DNA from: Arcicella sp040387735
GTDB lineage: Bacteria; Bacteroidota; Bacteroidia; Cytophagales; Spirosomataceae
Assembly (NCBI GenBank): GCA_040387735.1
Contig: JAZKDE010000017.1
Coordinates: forward strand, 1-64,000
Direction: 5' to 3'
Length of the DNA: 64,000 nucleotides
Every line of letters begins with the position of its first letter. Within the stretch, counting starts at the first letter, position 1. The notes beneath the pieces are model-generated. The model saw nothing but the letters and a program-made list of their open reading frames with translations, had not been told where the DNA came from and ran no database searches. Below are positions 15,920 to 25,302 of this stretch, piece after piece. The position numbers were made by a program, and so were the translations under genes.

Positions 15920-18034
15920 TTACAAACTCTTCACCACAACCCCCATATTCGCAAAAATAAAGGCGTATAAATCAGCCGTTAATTCAATATTTTTCTTGGT
16001 ATTACTCGAACCGTGTCCAGAGTTTACGTCAATTCTTATCAATAAAGGATTCTTACTTTTTCCTGCTTTTTCTTGTAATGTCGCTGCGTATTTGAATGAA
16101 TGGGCAGGTACAACACGGTCGTCGTGGTCGGCAGTTGTAATCATCGTGGCAGGATATTCCACGCCTTCTTTGATGTTGTGAAGTGGCGAATAACCGTAAA
16201 GATTTTTGAAATCTGTCGCATCGTCTGAGTTACCATATTCGGGTGACCAGTTCCAACCAATCGTGAATTTATGGTAACGCAACATATCCATTACACCCAC
16301 TTGCGGAATGGCAACTTTGCATAAATCTGGACGCTGATTGATAACTGCACCCACCAAAAGTCCACCGTTTGAGCCTCCTCTGATTGCCAAGAAATCTTTT
16401 GTACAATATTTTTGAGCAATCAAATATTCACCTGCTGCAATGAAATCGTCATACACGTTTTGCTTTTTCAATTTCATACCTGCTTCGTGCCATTTTTCGC
16501 CATATTCAGAACCGCCTCTAATATTCGCCAAAGCATAAACGCCGCCTTGCTCCAAAAATGGAATTAACGTAGCCGAAAATCCTGGTTGAGAACTAATATT
16601 AAAACCACCATAAGCATACAAAAGCGTTGGATTTTTACCATTTAATTCAATTCCTTTTTTGTGGGTTATGAACATTGGTACTTTCGTTCCGTCTTTTGAT
16701 GTATAGAAAATTTGCTTCGTTTCAAAGGCATCAGGATTGAATTGAACTTCTGGTTTACGGAAGATTGACGTTTGTTTTGTGGCAATATCGTAACGATAAA
16801 TAGTAGGAGGGAAAGTGAACGATGTAAATGTGTAGAACACAAATTTATCATCTGCTTCACCACCAAAACCGCCCGCAGTGCCTAATCCTGGCAATTTCAC
16901 TTCATTTTCCAATTTCCCCGCAAGGTCATACACATACACACGAGTGGTTACATCTTTCAAATACGTAGCGAACATTTTTCCGCCCGCCGTACCAACGCCC
17001 TGCAAAGGTTCTGGCTTTTCGGGAATAACGTTTTTCCAAGATTTATTGGCTGGGTTATATAATTCTACTTTTGAATTTTGTGCTTTTTCGTTGGTTTCTA
17101 CCAAAAAATTATCGCCAATATTATCAACAATACTATATTGAAAATTGCCAACTTCGGCCACGATTGGCGTGAATTCTTTCTGCCCTAATTTTCTAAAATA
17201 AATAGCATTTCCTTCTTTCCCTTTTCCTCTATCGCTAATATTTAAGAAGGCAAATTTTTCATCATCAGAAACCGACATGGTATTAAAACGTTGCGGATTT
17301 TCTTTGTTTTCATACACCAATTCGTCTTGGTCTTGCGACGTTCCAACCTTGTGGTAAAACACTTGATGATTCTCATTTTTTGCAGCTAAAGCACTTCCTT
17401 CTGGTTTTGGATAACGGCTATAATAAAAACCATTTCCTTGCCAAGCTGCACCCGATATTTTTATCCATTCCAAATGGTCAGGGAGATTTTGTTTCGTCGC
17501 TAAATCCATGATGTAGCCTTCTTGCCAATCAGAGCCACCTTTTGAGAGATAATAAACCGCATATTTTCCATCTTTAGAAACTGAAAATGCTCCCAAACGA
17601 GTAGTTCCATCGGGAGAAAGTTTGTTTGGGTCAAGAACTACCTCAGGCGTTCCATTCAAACCTTTTTGACGATAAAGAACTGATTGGTTTTGCAAACCAT
17701 CATTTTTCGAGAAATAAAACCATTCATTTTTGCGAGATGGAGCAGAATATTTTGGATAATTAAAAACCTTTTCGATACGCTCTTTCAGCATATTTCGGTA
17801 GGGAATTTTATCCAAATAATCGAAAGTAACCTTATTTTCAGCTTTTACCCATTCAGCAGTTTCGGCAGAACGGTCGTCTTCCAACCAATGATAAGGGTCT
17901 GATACTTTCACACCGTGATAATCGTCGATATGTTCAATTTTTTTAGTTAGTGGATACTGCATTTGAGCGTTAGAAACGTGGATTCCCAACATTAGCGAAG
18001 TGCCAAGCAGGAGACTTTTGTGAAGGTTTTTCAT
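15920..18034 (-). CDS. Exported prolyl oligopeptidase (peptidase family S9A)
   Basis: 704 residues with a signal peptide (MKNLHKSLLLGTSLMLGIHVSNAQ). A seven-bladed propeller spans roughly residues 100-440, and a C-terminal alpha/beta hydrolase follows. The catalytic triad is visible: S555 in GGSNGG, D639 in DHDDRVVP and H674 in SGHGSS. It cleaves peptides after proline, in the periplasm judging by the signal. It stands alone, with LamG proteins downstream on the strand-upstream side and the sigma-54 regulator after it. Length and motifs are normal for the family. Confidence 0.93.
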   Translation of the reverse strand: MKNLHKSLLLGTSLMLGIHVSNAQMQYPLTKKIEHIDDYHGVKVSDPYHWLEDDRSAETAEWVKAENKVTFDYLDKIPYRNMLKERIEKVFNYPKYSAPSRKNEWFYFSKNDGLQNQSVLYRQKGLNGTPEVVLDPNKLSPDGTTRLGAFSVSKDGKYAVYYLSKGGSDWQEGYIMDLATKQNLPDHLEWIKISGAAWQGNGFYYSRYPKPEGSALAAKNENHQVFYHKVGTSQDQDELVYENKENPQRFNTMSVSDDEKFAFLNISDRGKGKEGNAIYFRKLGQKEFTPIVAEVGNFQYSIVDNIGDNFLVETNEKAQNSKVELYNPANKSWKNVIPEKPEPLQGVGTAGGKMFATYLKDVTTRVYVYDLAGKLENEVKLPGLGTAGGFGGEADDKFVFYTFTSFTFPPTIYRYDIATKQTSIFRKPEVQFNPDAFETKQIFYTSKDGTKVPMFITHKKGIELNGKNPTLLYAYGGFNISSQPGFSATLIPFLEQGGVYALANIRGGSEYGEKWHEAGMKLKKQNVYDDFIAAGEYLIAQKYCTKDFLAIRGGSNGGLLVGAVINQRPDLCKVAIPQVGVMDMLRYHKFTIGWNWSPEYGNSDDATDFKNLYGYSPLHNIKEGVEYPATMITTADHDDRVVPAHSFKYAATLQEKAGKSKNPLLIRIDVNSGHGSSNTKKNIELTADLYAFIFANMGVVVKSL

Positions 18035-18158
18035 TTGTTGTTTAGTTCTTGAATTGATGAGTAATTTACTAAACTACAAGTTACGAAATGATTTTTTAAG
18101 ATTATTTAAGAATTGGTGGAATGGACAAAAAGAAAGGCTTTGCATGGAGCTGAAATAA

Positions 18159-19463
18159 TCATCTTACGACTAAAACTGTTCCTCTCAAAACTGTCTCATT
18201 ATCCACCCTCACAATATACGCATACGTACCTTCAGGAACAGGTTTATCTTTATAAGTGCCATTCCAAGGTTCGGAGTACCCTTTTGAGTAAAAAATAATT
18301 TCTCCCCAACGATTATAAATTTCTATGATAACGTCTGAGTTTCCAGCAATTGAAGCAATCTCCCAAGTGTCATTCATACCATCTCCATTGGGGGAAAAAG
18401 CGTTGGAAATGAGAATGTTATTTCCCAAATTTGGCGAAGGCGTTGTGCAATATTTCACATTGACTATTTTATCAACTACAACAGGATTTTGAGGAAAACA
18501 AGGGTCATCATCAGTAACCTCCAACGATATTTTTACTTGATAATCTGTTGATTTATTAGGTGAGTTATAAAGAAAATTATTACTATTAGTCCCTTGATTT
18601 ACCCCATCAACTTTCCATTGAAATTTTGAAGAACTTGTTGCTCCATCAGCAGTAAAAGTTATTTTATCCCCTCCACAAGGGTTAGATTTGTTGGAAGTTA
18701 TCGTGATTGGATTAGGAGTTATTCCATTGTAGAGGGCTTTAACTTCGTCAGCTGTTATTGCACGGTTGTAAATATGAATGTCGTCAATAATACCCGTAAA
18801 ATAAGCATCTAACGCTATAGCGTTAGGAAACCAATAAGCTCTACCAATATAGATAGGATTATTATTGGTAGACATTTTATGCCCTGAGAATGAAACATTT
18901 ATAGCAGCTAAAACACCATCTTTATATATTTTTGCAACACCATTTTCAACAATAAATACAAGGAATATCCAATTATTTAGAGTGATACTATTTTCAATAC
19001 CTACGTCTGGATAGCTACCATTACTCAGCCCTAAATTAAAGCGTAAAAGTCCGTGTGATGTGGTAGTAGTAAACCCGTTCCATGTTCCATAAGGGCGAGT
19101 ATCTCTACAGATTGGCCCTCCATACCTATCCCATGTACCTGCAGAATTAACAAAAGACCTAAATTGAGTTGCTTTAATCCACATAGCAATTGATATCTGC
19201 TCAAATTGTAAAGAAGGAGCATTAGGGACATTTATGTATCCATCAATTCCATTAAAACTATACGCACTATTAGCCTTCCCAAATCGGTCGGTCGTTAAAG
19301 AAACCCCGCCTATTGCAGTTCCATTATTATTATTGCCTGATACGTCATTAGGATTTCCATTGAAAGGGTAACAGGCAACAAGCCCTTGCTTTAAATTGAC
19401 TTGCCCTAAAATAGATAAGTTAGAGAATAGAAAATATATTAAAATGAGAACGAGATACTTCAT
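18159..19463 (-). CDS. LamG-domain secreted protein with T9SS type B (CHU_C) C-terminus
   Basis: 434 residues. Signal peptide (MKYLVLILIYFLFSNLSILGQ), then a concanavalin-A-like LamG domain (about 30-245, with DRFGKANSAYSFNG and GIIDDIHIYNRAITADEV), an Ig-like segment (about 250-345), and a gliding-motility-type CHU_C domain (NAFSPNGDGMNDTWEI, EIYNRWGEIIF, WNGTYKDKPVPEGTYAYIV). CHU_C directs export by the type IX secretion system. LamG and Ig-like modules suggest carbohydrate or protein binding at the surface. It is a paralogue of the next gene upstream (19535), which lacks the CHU_C domain. Confidence 0.85.
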   Translation of the reverse strand: MKYLVLILIYFLFSNLSILGQVNLKQGLVACYPFNGNPNDVSGNNNNGTAIGGVSLTTDRFGKANSAYSFNGIDGYINVPNAPSLQFEQISIAMWIKATQFRSFVNSAGTWDRYGGPICRDTRPYGTWNGFTTTTSHGLLRFNLGLSNGSYPDVGIENSITLNNWIFLVFIVENGVAKIYKDGVLAAINVSFSGHKMSTNNNPIYIGRAYWFPNAIALDAYFTGIIDDIHIYNRAITADEVKALYNGITPNPITITSNKSNPCGGDKITFTADGATSSSKFQWKVDGVNQGTNSNNFLYNSPNKSTDYQVKISLEVTDDDPCFPQNPVVVDKIVNVKYCTTPSPNLGNNILISNAFSPNGDGMNDTWEIASIAGNSDVIIEIYNRWGEIIFYSKGYSEPWNGTYKDKPVPEGTYAYIVRVDNETVLRGTVLVVR

Positions 19464-19534
19464 GATTGTAGAAAACCTGATATGTAATTATCAATTTAAA
19501 CATAATTTGATTATTATTGACGGACAAATACCGT

Positions 19535-20584
19535 TTATCTTACCCTTTTTACTTCAAAAGGGATACAAGCTGTAATACCATCGCAAGGGTTACAGTTTTT
19601 AATCAAAATGGTAGCATCTGCCGTTGAAATCTTATTTGGGAAGCACAAGTCATTCTCTATAACTTCTACTGATATTTTCACTTGATAGTCTGATGTTTTA
19701 TTGGGGGAATCATAGCTAAAAGTTGAAGACGTGGTTTGAGTTCCAACATTCACGCCATCTACTTTCCATTGATATTTTGCCGATGCAGAAGCCCCATTGG
19801 CAGTAAATATGATTTGATTACCACCACAAGGAGTCGATTGATTTGCGGTTATTGAAATTATATTTCCATCAAAAAGTGCCTTGACTTCGTTAGCTTCAAT
19901 TACTCGGTCATAAATATGAATATCATCTATTTTACCACGAAAGAATTGAATATTGTATTCATCTGGGCGTGTACCAATTGTAGCCTGAAAAACAACTGCG
20001 GGATTACTACTGGTATAAGTTGCAGTAGTTGGTAACTCAGACGTTGCAGTCATAATTAAAACACCATCAATATAAATTTTAGACTGTGTTTGATTTCTAC
20101 TAATTACGAAATGGTGCCAAGTATTGAGGGTAGTATTAACATTTGATGATGGATTTTTATCATAGCTAATATTCTCATTATTGTAGGTGGTAAATCCCCA
20201 AACAAGCCCTTCGTCAGGACGATTGACAAAGTGCATGACCTGTCCAGAACCTACAGCAAGAACTGAATAAGCAGAAGGAACTCCAGGGTCTGGTGCGACT
20301 GGCATATTGACCCAAGCGGCATAAGTAAATGTGTTATTTTTTAAATCATTAGCATTAGCTAACTGAATAAAGCTATTACCATCAAAATCATAAGCACTGT
20401 TTGCTCTACCAAAACGGTCAGCAGTTAAAATAGCTCCATTGATAGTTCCATGATGTCCATTATTTGTTACATCATTAGCATTATTATTAAATGGGAAACA
20501 AGCAATTAGACCATTTTTTAAGTCAATTTGACCAAATACAGAAGGAGATATTATCAAGAAGATAAATAGGTAAAACGTTTTCAT
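19535..20584 (-). CDS. LamG-domain secreted protein, paralogue lacking CHU_C
   Basis: 349 residues. Signal peptide (MKTFYLFIFLIISPSVFGQ), LamG domain (about 25-240, DRFGRANSAYDFDG and GKIDDIHIYDRVIEANEV) and the same Ig-like segment as its neighbour. It then ends at NCNPCDGITACIPFEVKRVR with no type B sorting domain. Tandem duplication with loss or replacement of the C-terminus is likely. A short cysteine-containing tail of this kind may be a fragment of another C-terminal module. How or whether it is secreted by the T9SS is unclear. Confidence 0.8.
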   Translation of the reverse strand: MKTFYLFIFLIISPSVFGQIDLKNGLIACFPFNNNANDVTNNGHHGTINGAILTADRFGRANSAYDFDGNSFIQLANANDLKNNTFTYAAWVNMPVAPDPGVPSAYSVLAVGSGQVMHFVNRPDEGLVWGFTTYNNENISYDKNPSSNVNTTLNTWHHFVISRNQTQSKIYIDGVLIMTATSELPTTATYTSSNPAVVFQATIGTRPDEYNIQFFRGKIDDIHIYDRVIEANEVKALFDGNIISITANQSTPCGGNQIIFTANGASASAKYQWKVDGVNVGTQTTSSTFSYDSPNKTSDYQVKISVEVIENDLCFPNKISTADATILIKNCNPCDGITACIPFEVKRVR

Positions 20585-20762
20585 TTATGGGTAATATTTA
20601 ATTAATGACGAGAACAAATATTTTCAAAGAGAGAAGTAGTATAGAAATTTAGTGATTTAGACCAAATCTCATTCCTCTTTATATCTCTAAATTACCTACA
20701 AAACCTATGCCATTGCATTTGAAAATCACAATATTAGCACTATTGTTTCATTAAAATTTGTA

Positions 20763-20807
20763 TAAATAAAAAAGCGTTTAGAATATTGATTATTCCAAAC
20801 GCTTTTT
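20763..20807 (-). terminator. Terminator of the surface-polysaccharide operon
   Basis: AAAAAGCGTTT (20769-20779) pairs with AAACGCTTTTT (20797-20807) and the stem continues with GAATA/TATTC. On the minus strand it ends in a T run. It lies 27 bp past the WbpB-like gene. Confidence 0.85.
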
Positions 20808-20833
20808 AGTTACTTAATAAGAATACGGCTTAC

Positions 20834-21733
20834 TTAGATTTTTGAATTTCTAATCTTACTTACCATATCAATGGCATTTTTAGTTTCTAAAATGCCAAAA
20901 CCATTTCCATTGAGGATTTCTTTGTAGCTGTTAGTATGAAGTTCCGTAAATCCATCAGAAAATTCAATTTCTTCTCCTTCCATATTTAAAGTTCTGAAAG
21001 TACGTTTGCCTTGTAACTTAATATCTTCTGGAATTTGGTCATAATCAATGCTCAATAACCATTCTACATTGGCTTTTTCAAATGACAAACGCCCACTGGC
21101 AGTATCATCTTTCAATTCATGTACTATGTTTTCTTTTACTTCTCCAAAAACCCAAGAAAGCATATCAAAAAAATGAACCCCAATATTAGTCGCAATTCCT
21201 CCTGACTTAGAAACATCACCTTTCCAACTTCTATGATACCATTTGCCTCTGGATGTCATATATTTTAAATTAACATCGTATATTTTATCTTTGGGTCCAT
21301 TTGCCACTTTCTCTTTTAAAGCGATAATTCCTGGGTGCAAACGAAGTTGCAAAATAGTATATACTTTTTTGCCCGTTTCTTGCTCAATTTCACACAGAGA
21401 ATCAATATTCCAAGGGTTAAGTACTAATGGTTTTTCACAAATAACATTGCAACCACTTCTCAAGCCAAATCTAATATGTGCATCATGCAAATAGTTGGGA
21501 GAACAAACACTAATAAAGTCGATTGGATTACCTTGACGACGTAATTTGTCAATGTGTCTATCGAATCTTTCAAATTCCGTAAAATATTCAGCATCAGGAA
21601 AATAGCTATCCATAATACCCACACCATCGTAAGGGTCAAAAGCCGCTACTAAGTCGTTGCCAGTATCTTTAATGGCTTTCATGTGTCTGGGAGCGATGTA
21701 ACCCGCTGCTCCAATTAATGCAAATCTTTTCAT
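20834..21733 (-). CDS. wbpB: UDP-GlcNAcA 3-dehydrogenase-like oxidoreductase (WbpB/WlbA)
   Basis: 299 residues, Gfo/Idh/MocA fold. The N-terminus FALIGAAGYIAPRHMKAIKDTG with the catalytic motif VICEKPLVLNPWN and the later segment LRLHPGIIALKEK match the WbpB/WlbA group, which oxidises C3 of UDP-N-acetylglucosaminuronate for a 3-amino sugar. Its stop overlaps no further gene, and its start overlaps the acetyltransferase by 4 bp (ATGA). The neighbouring WbpD- and WbpE-like genes make the assignment much stronger than sequence alone. Confidence 0.85.
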   Translation of the reverse strand: MKRFALIGAAGYIAPRHMKAIKDTGNDLVAAFDPYDGVGIMDSYFPDAEYFTEFERFDRHIDKLRRQGNPIDFISVCSPNYLHDAHIRFGLRSGCNVICEKPLVLNPWNIDSLCEIEQETGKKVYTILQLRLHPGIIALKEKVANGPKDKIYDVNLKYMTSRGKWYHRSWKGDVSKSGGIATNIGVHFFDMLSWVFGEVKENIVHELKDDTASGRLSFEKANVEWLLSIDYDQIPEDIKLQGKRTFRTLNMEGEEIEFSDGFTELHTNSYKEILNGNGFGILETKNAIDMVSKIRNSKI

Positions 21734-22332
21734 TTCTTTTTTTCTACTTTATCATCTTTTAGAACATAGCTTTCATGAGATTCTGGACAAATTGCTAAGC
21801 CTTCTTCATTAAATTCAAGTCTATGTCCATACTCGCTAACCCAGCCAATTTGTTTTGCAGGATTTCCTACTACCAAGGCAAAAGGTTTTACGTATTTTGT
21901 TATCACTGCTCCCGCTCCAATAAGAGCGTACTCTCCAATATCATGTCCACAAATAATGGTGGCATTTGCTCCAATACTCGCTCCTTTTCCAACGTGAGTC
22001 TTTAGGTATTGATTTTGTCGATTAATGGCACTACGAGGATTAATAACATTCGTAAATACCATGGAAGGACCTAAAAAAACATCGTCTTCACAAATAACTC
22101 CCGTATAAATGGAGACGTTATTCTGCACTTTTACATTTCTTCCTAAAACAACTTTGGGTGAAATAACTACATTTTGACCAATGTTGCATTTCTCTCCAAT
22201 TTCACAATCAGGCATAATATGACAGAAGTGCCATATTTTTGTGCCATTCCCGATTTTAGCCCCTTCGTCAATAACTGCCGTAGGGTGAATAAATATACTA
22301 TTTTCCTGCAAAGAATTCTCTGATGTTTTCAA
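21730..22332 (-). CDS. wbpD: UDP-2-acetamido-3-amino-uronate N-acetyltransferase (WbpD/WlbB)
   Basis: 200 residues of left-handed beta-helix built from hexapeptide repeats (IHPTAVIDEGAKIGNGTKIW, KVQNNVSIYTGV, ASIGANATIICGHDIGEYA). It uses acetyl-CoA to acetylate the 3-amino group made by the WbpE-like aminotransferase. The family normally starts close to IHPTAVID, so the first ATG fits, although it places 35 bp inside the end of the aminotransferase gene. Translation of the three genes is probably coupled. Confidence 0.85.
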   Translation of the reverse strand: MKTSENSLQENSIFIHPTAVIDEGAKIGNGTKIWHFCHIMPDCEIGEKCNIGQNVVISPKVVLGRNVKVQNNVSIYTGVICEDDVFLGPSMVFTNVINPRSAINRQNQYLKTHVGKGASIGANATIICGHDIGEYALIGAGAVITKYVKPFALVVGNPAKQIGWVSEYGHRLEFNEEGLAICPESHESYVLKDDKVEKKK

Positions 22333-23434
22333 CGATATAAGCTAATTGTTCTGCTTCCATTTCTGTATGAATTGGAAGTGATAAAACTTCATCACAAAGT
22401 TGTACACTAATGTCTAAATTACCAATGATTTTTCCAATATCCTTAAATGCCTTTTGATGATGCAAAGGCATTGGATAATAAATCATCGACGGAATGTCTT
22501 TACTGGCTAAGAACTTCCTTAAACTATCCCTCTGATTATTCTTTACTTTTATCGTATATTGGTGAAATACATGAGTCGAGTTTGGTTGTCTGAAAGGAGT
22601 ATCGATGTAAGAAATACCTTGAAGATGTTTATCATAATAATCTGCCACTTGGTTTCTTCTCAAAGCAAAATCATCAAGTTCTTTCAATTTGACTCTCAAA
22701 ATACCTGCCTGTAAGCCATCAAGACGAGAGTTAACGCCAATTACGTCATGAATATATTGTACTGATTGTCCATGATTAGCAATCATTCGTATTTTTTCAG
22801 CTAAAGCTAAACTATTGGTGTATAAAGCACCTCCATCGCCAAAACAACCTAAATTTTTAGATGGGAAAAACGATGTGGTTCCAATATCTCCAATACAACC
22901 TGCTTTTTTAACACTTCCGTCAGCGAAAGTATAGGCTGCACCAATTGCCTGTGCGGTATCTTCTACAATGCTAATGCCTTTTTCTTGAGATAATCTCAGA
23001 ATTGGCTCCATATCAGTACATTGACCAAACAAATGAACTGGGACAATCAATTTTGTTTTCTCTGTAATCGCCTCCGCCACCAAATCAGCAGTAATATTAA
23101 ATGATTGTGGGTTGACATCTATCATTACGGGCTTCAACCCTAACAAACCTATTACCTCCGCTGTCGCTACATAAGTAAATGCAGGCACAATTACTTCATC
23201 TCCTTTTTCAAGTCCCAAAGCCATTAAAGCAATTTGTAGAGCGTCAGTACCATTGGCACACGCAATTACCTTTTCAGATCCTAAGTATTCAGCAAGCTCA
23301 AGTTGAAAGTTAGTAAAATGATTTCCTCTAATAAACTGACTACTTTCTATGGTTGAAAATATAGCTTCATCTATCTCTGCTTTTAGGCGATGATATTGTT
23401 TTTGAAGGTCAACCATTTGTATTTTCGACATCAT
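22298..23434 (-). CDS. wbpE: PLP-dependent sugar aminotransferase, DegT/DnrJ/EryC1/StrS family (WbpE)
   Basis: 378 residues. Cofactor-binding segments CANGTDALQIALMALG and VEDTAQAIGA, with the PLP lysine in TSFFPSKNLGCFGDGGA. This is the WbpE/WlbC type that transaminates the 3-keto uronic acid made by WbpB. With WbpB and WbpD it would yield UDP-2,3-diacetamido-2,3-dideoxy-glucuronate. It lies 6 bp from the WbsX gene. No UDP-GlcNAc 6-dehydrogenase (WbpA) is in the window, so the substrate must come from elsewhere. Confidence 0.9.
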   Translation of the reverse strand: MMSKIQMVDLQKQYHRLKAEIDEAIFSTIESSQFIRGNHFTNFQLELAEYLGSEKVIACANGTDALQIALMALGLEKGDEVIVPAFTYVATAEVIGLLGLKPVMIDVNPQSFNITADLVAEAITEKTKLIVPVHLFGQCTDMEPILRLSQEKGISIVEDTAQAIGAAYTFADGSVKKAGCIGDIGTTSFFPSKNLGCFGDGGALYTNSLALAEKIRMIANHGQSVQYIHDVIGVNSRLDGLQAGILRVKLKELDDFALRRNQVADYYDKHLQGISYIDTPFRQPNSTHVFHQYTIKVKNNQRDSLRKFLASKDIPSMIYYPMPLHHQKAFKDIGKIIGNLDISVQLCDEVLSLPIHTEMEAEQLAYIVENIREFFAGK

Positions 23435-23440
23435 AAATCT

Positions 23441-24523
23441 CTATATTTTCTTTTCATTTAATGCTTCTTTCAAAGCTTTTAAATAACCTTTACCAAATTT
23501 TAAATCGGGTTCCATGTAATTTCCTTCTGCCCACTCATTCCAAGACCTTAGAAACACAATCTGATTTTCACTATGTTTACCTTTTATACTATCAAGTACT
23601 TTCAATACGTGTTGCTTAAATTTTTGCGGAGTTGAATTATGCAAAATATGCCCTTTTCTGGCAGAACGTGGCGAATGGTCCCAATTCGGAAAAATGCTTG
23701 GATACACGTATTCACAAGTATCTTCTTCACCCGAAAAATATTTGGAAGCTACTCCATAATCAACAACCTGCCCTCTATTAAAAAGTATCTTAAAGAGTTT
23801 AGAAAAAGCCGCTCTAAAAAACGCATTCTCTTTCTTGAAAACATGAAATAATCGTACAAGATTAATAGCATCAAAACCCATGTCTTTGAACTTCTCAATA
23901 TCAGAAACTTCATAAGAATTCGCAACAAAATGTATTCCGGGGAAACCATTTTCTAAAGCTAATTTTCGCCAAATACGAATAAAATCTGCTAAATCGGGTA
24001 TTCTATAAGGTGAATGAACGTAAAATAATGGTTTGCCATCAACTTTAATATACCTTTCATCTTTGAAAGCGGGTAATAAAGTATTGAAATGTAATATGTA
24101 ATCTGCTTCTCCAGGATATGTTTGTTCTATCAACATTTTTGATGTTCCTTGAAGATTAAACTGCTTGTCTTCCCAACTATGATTTGCCCATCCCAAGCAA
24201 AAGGGAAAATCGGGTTTTCCAGAAGCTAAAACTTCGTTAAATGGTGTTTCCAATAATCGTTTACCATTCCCAAACCAATAGTGCCAATAACAAAATCCAT
24301 CCACTCCATATTGCTTTGCCATCTCTGCCTGTGCTACTCTGGCTTGTGGAAGTCGAAGATCATAATAGCCAAGGTCGGCTGGAACCCTCGGTTGATAATG
24401 CCCTCTAAAAAGCGGTTTTGCCTTACCAACATTCGTCCATTCGGTGAACCCTTCACCCCACCACTCATTATTTTCGAGAGTAGGGTGATACTGAGGTAAA
24501 TAGAAGGCTATAATTTTTACCAT
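23441..24523 (-). CDS. WbsX-like glycosyl transferase/GH99-like protein
   Basis: 360 residues matching the WbsX family of polysaccharide clusters: YLPQYHPTLENNEWWGEGFTEW at the N-terminus, then GVDGFCYWHYWFGNGKRLLE and a C-terminal FLRSWNEWAEGNYMEPD. The family has a GH99-like TIM barrel and is found in O-antigen and capsule loci; its exact reaction is unproven. It is cytoplasmic, with no signal peptide, and is co-transcribed with the WbpE-like gene. The role in assembling the repeat unit is inferred from context. Confidence 0.85.
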   Translation of the reverse strand: MVKIIAFYLPQYHPTLENNEWWGEGFTEWTNVGKAKPLFRGHYQPRVPADLGYYDLRLPQARVAQAEMAKQYGVDGFCYWHYWFGNGKRLLETPFNEVLASGKPDFPFCLGWANHSWEDKQFNLQGTSKMLIEQTYPGEADYILHFNTLLPAFKDERYIKVDGKPLFYVHSPYRIPDLADFIRIWRKLALENGFPGIHFVANSYEVSDIEKFKDMGFDAINLVRLFHVFKKENAFFRAAFSKLFKILFNRGQVVDYGVASKYFSGEEDTCEYVYPSIFPNWDHSPRSARKGHILHNSTPQKFKQHVLKVLDSIKGKHSENQIVFLRSWNEWAEGNYMEPDLKFGKGYLKALKEALNEKKI

Positions 24524-24624
24524 TATTTGTAAAATGATTTAAGTAGCTACTGGAAATTAGTTAGTGCTTGATTAGCCCTAAAACACTTAAATCAATAAAT
24601 TAAAAGTTACTTGATTTTTTAAAA

Positions 24625-25296
24625 TTAAAGGTTCTCAATCTCTTTTTTCAAACGCTTAATATCTTCTAAGGTCTTTATTTCTGAATAAAATAGCTGAATA
24701 TTATCTTTTACTTTATTAATTGGAATATCTATCAAATTAAAATCTAAAAGTTCTTTTACAATTTCTTCTGAAAAACGAGGCTTTATCAGTTTCGCAGGAT
24801 TCCCACCATAAATACAGTATGGAGAAACATCTTTTGTCACAATCGAACCCGCCGCAATGATTGCCCCCTTTCCAATATTTACCCCACTCATTATCAAGGC
24901 ATTTGTACCAAGCCATACTTCATCTCCAACATTGATTTCGCCTTTAGAAGATGCGTCCATTTTATCATATTCTACAAATCTCGAATAAAGTGGATAAGTT
25001 GTGATGGTATTCAATTGATGATTTCCCCCCAGAATAAACTGCACACCTGGGGCAATCGAAACAAAATCTCCAATATGAAGTTTTTCATTGGGTTGTTCGT
25101 ACAAACTTTGAACATTTAATAGTCCATAAGAATATTTGCCAACACTTACGTTATGAATCGGAAACGTCCTATCACCTACCGAAGTGAAGTTATGCATATT
25201 TTGGGCTTTCCATTTTTTTTGGAAAACACTTCTTTCGTACTCTCTATAAATTTGACGTACAATCGGTATTTTTAATAAAAAACTTTTCAATAGCAA
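24625..25296 (-). CDS. CatB-like (xenobiotic-type) hexapeptide O-acetyltransferase
   Basis: 223 residues. A left-handed beta-helix with a long inserted loop typical of CatB-type enzymes (HIGDFVSIAPGVQFILGGNH, then GDEVWLGTNALIMSGVNIGKG and YGGNPAKLIKPRF). The catalytic His is in GGNHQLNT. In a polysaccharide locus it most likely O-acetylates a sugar residue. The start is 6 bp after the FkbM methyltransferase gene's end, so the two are co-transcribed. Confidence 0.85.
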   Translation of the reverse strand: MLLKSFLLKIPIVRQIYREYERSVFQKKWKAQNMHNFTSVGDRTFPIHNVSVGKYSYGLLNVQSLYEQPNEKLHIGDFVSIAPGVQFILGGNHQLNTITTYPLYSRFVEYDKMDASSKGEINVGDEVWLGTNALIMSGVNIGKGAIIAAGSIVTKDVSPYCIYGGNPAKLIKPRFSEEIVKELLDFNLIDIPINKVKDNIQLFYSEIKTLEDIKRLKKEIENL

Positions 25297-25302
25297 TTTA
25301 TT

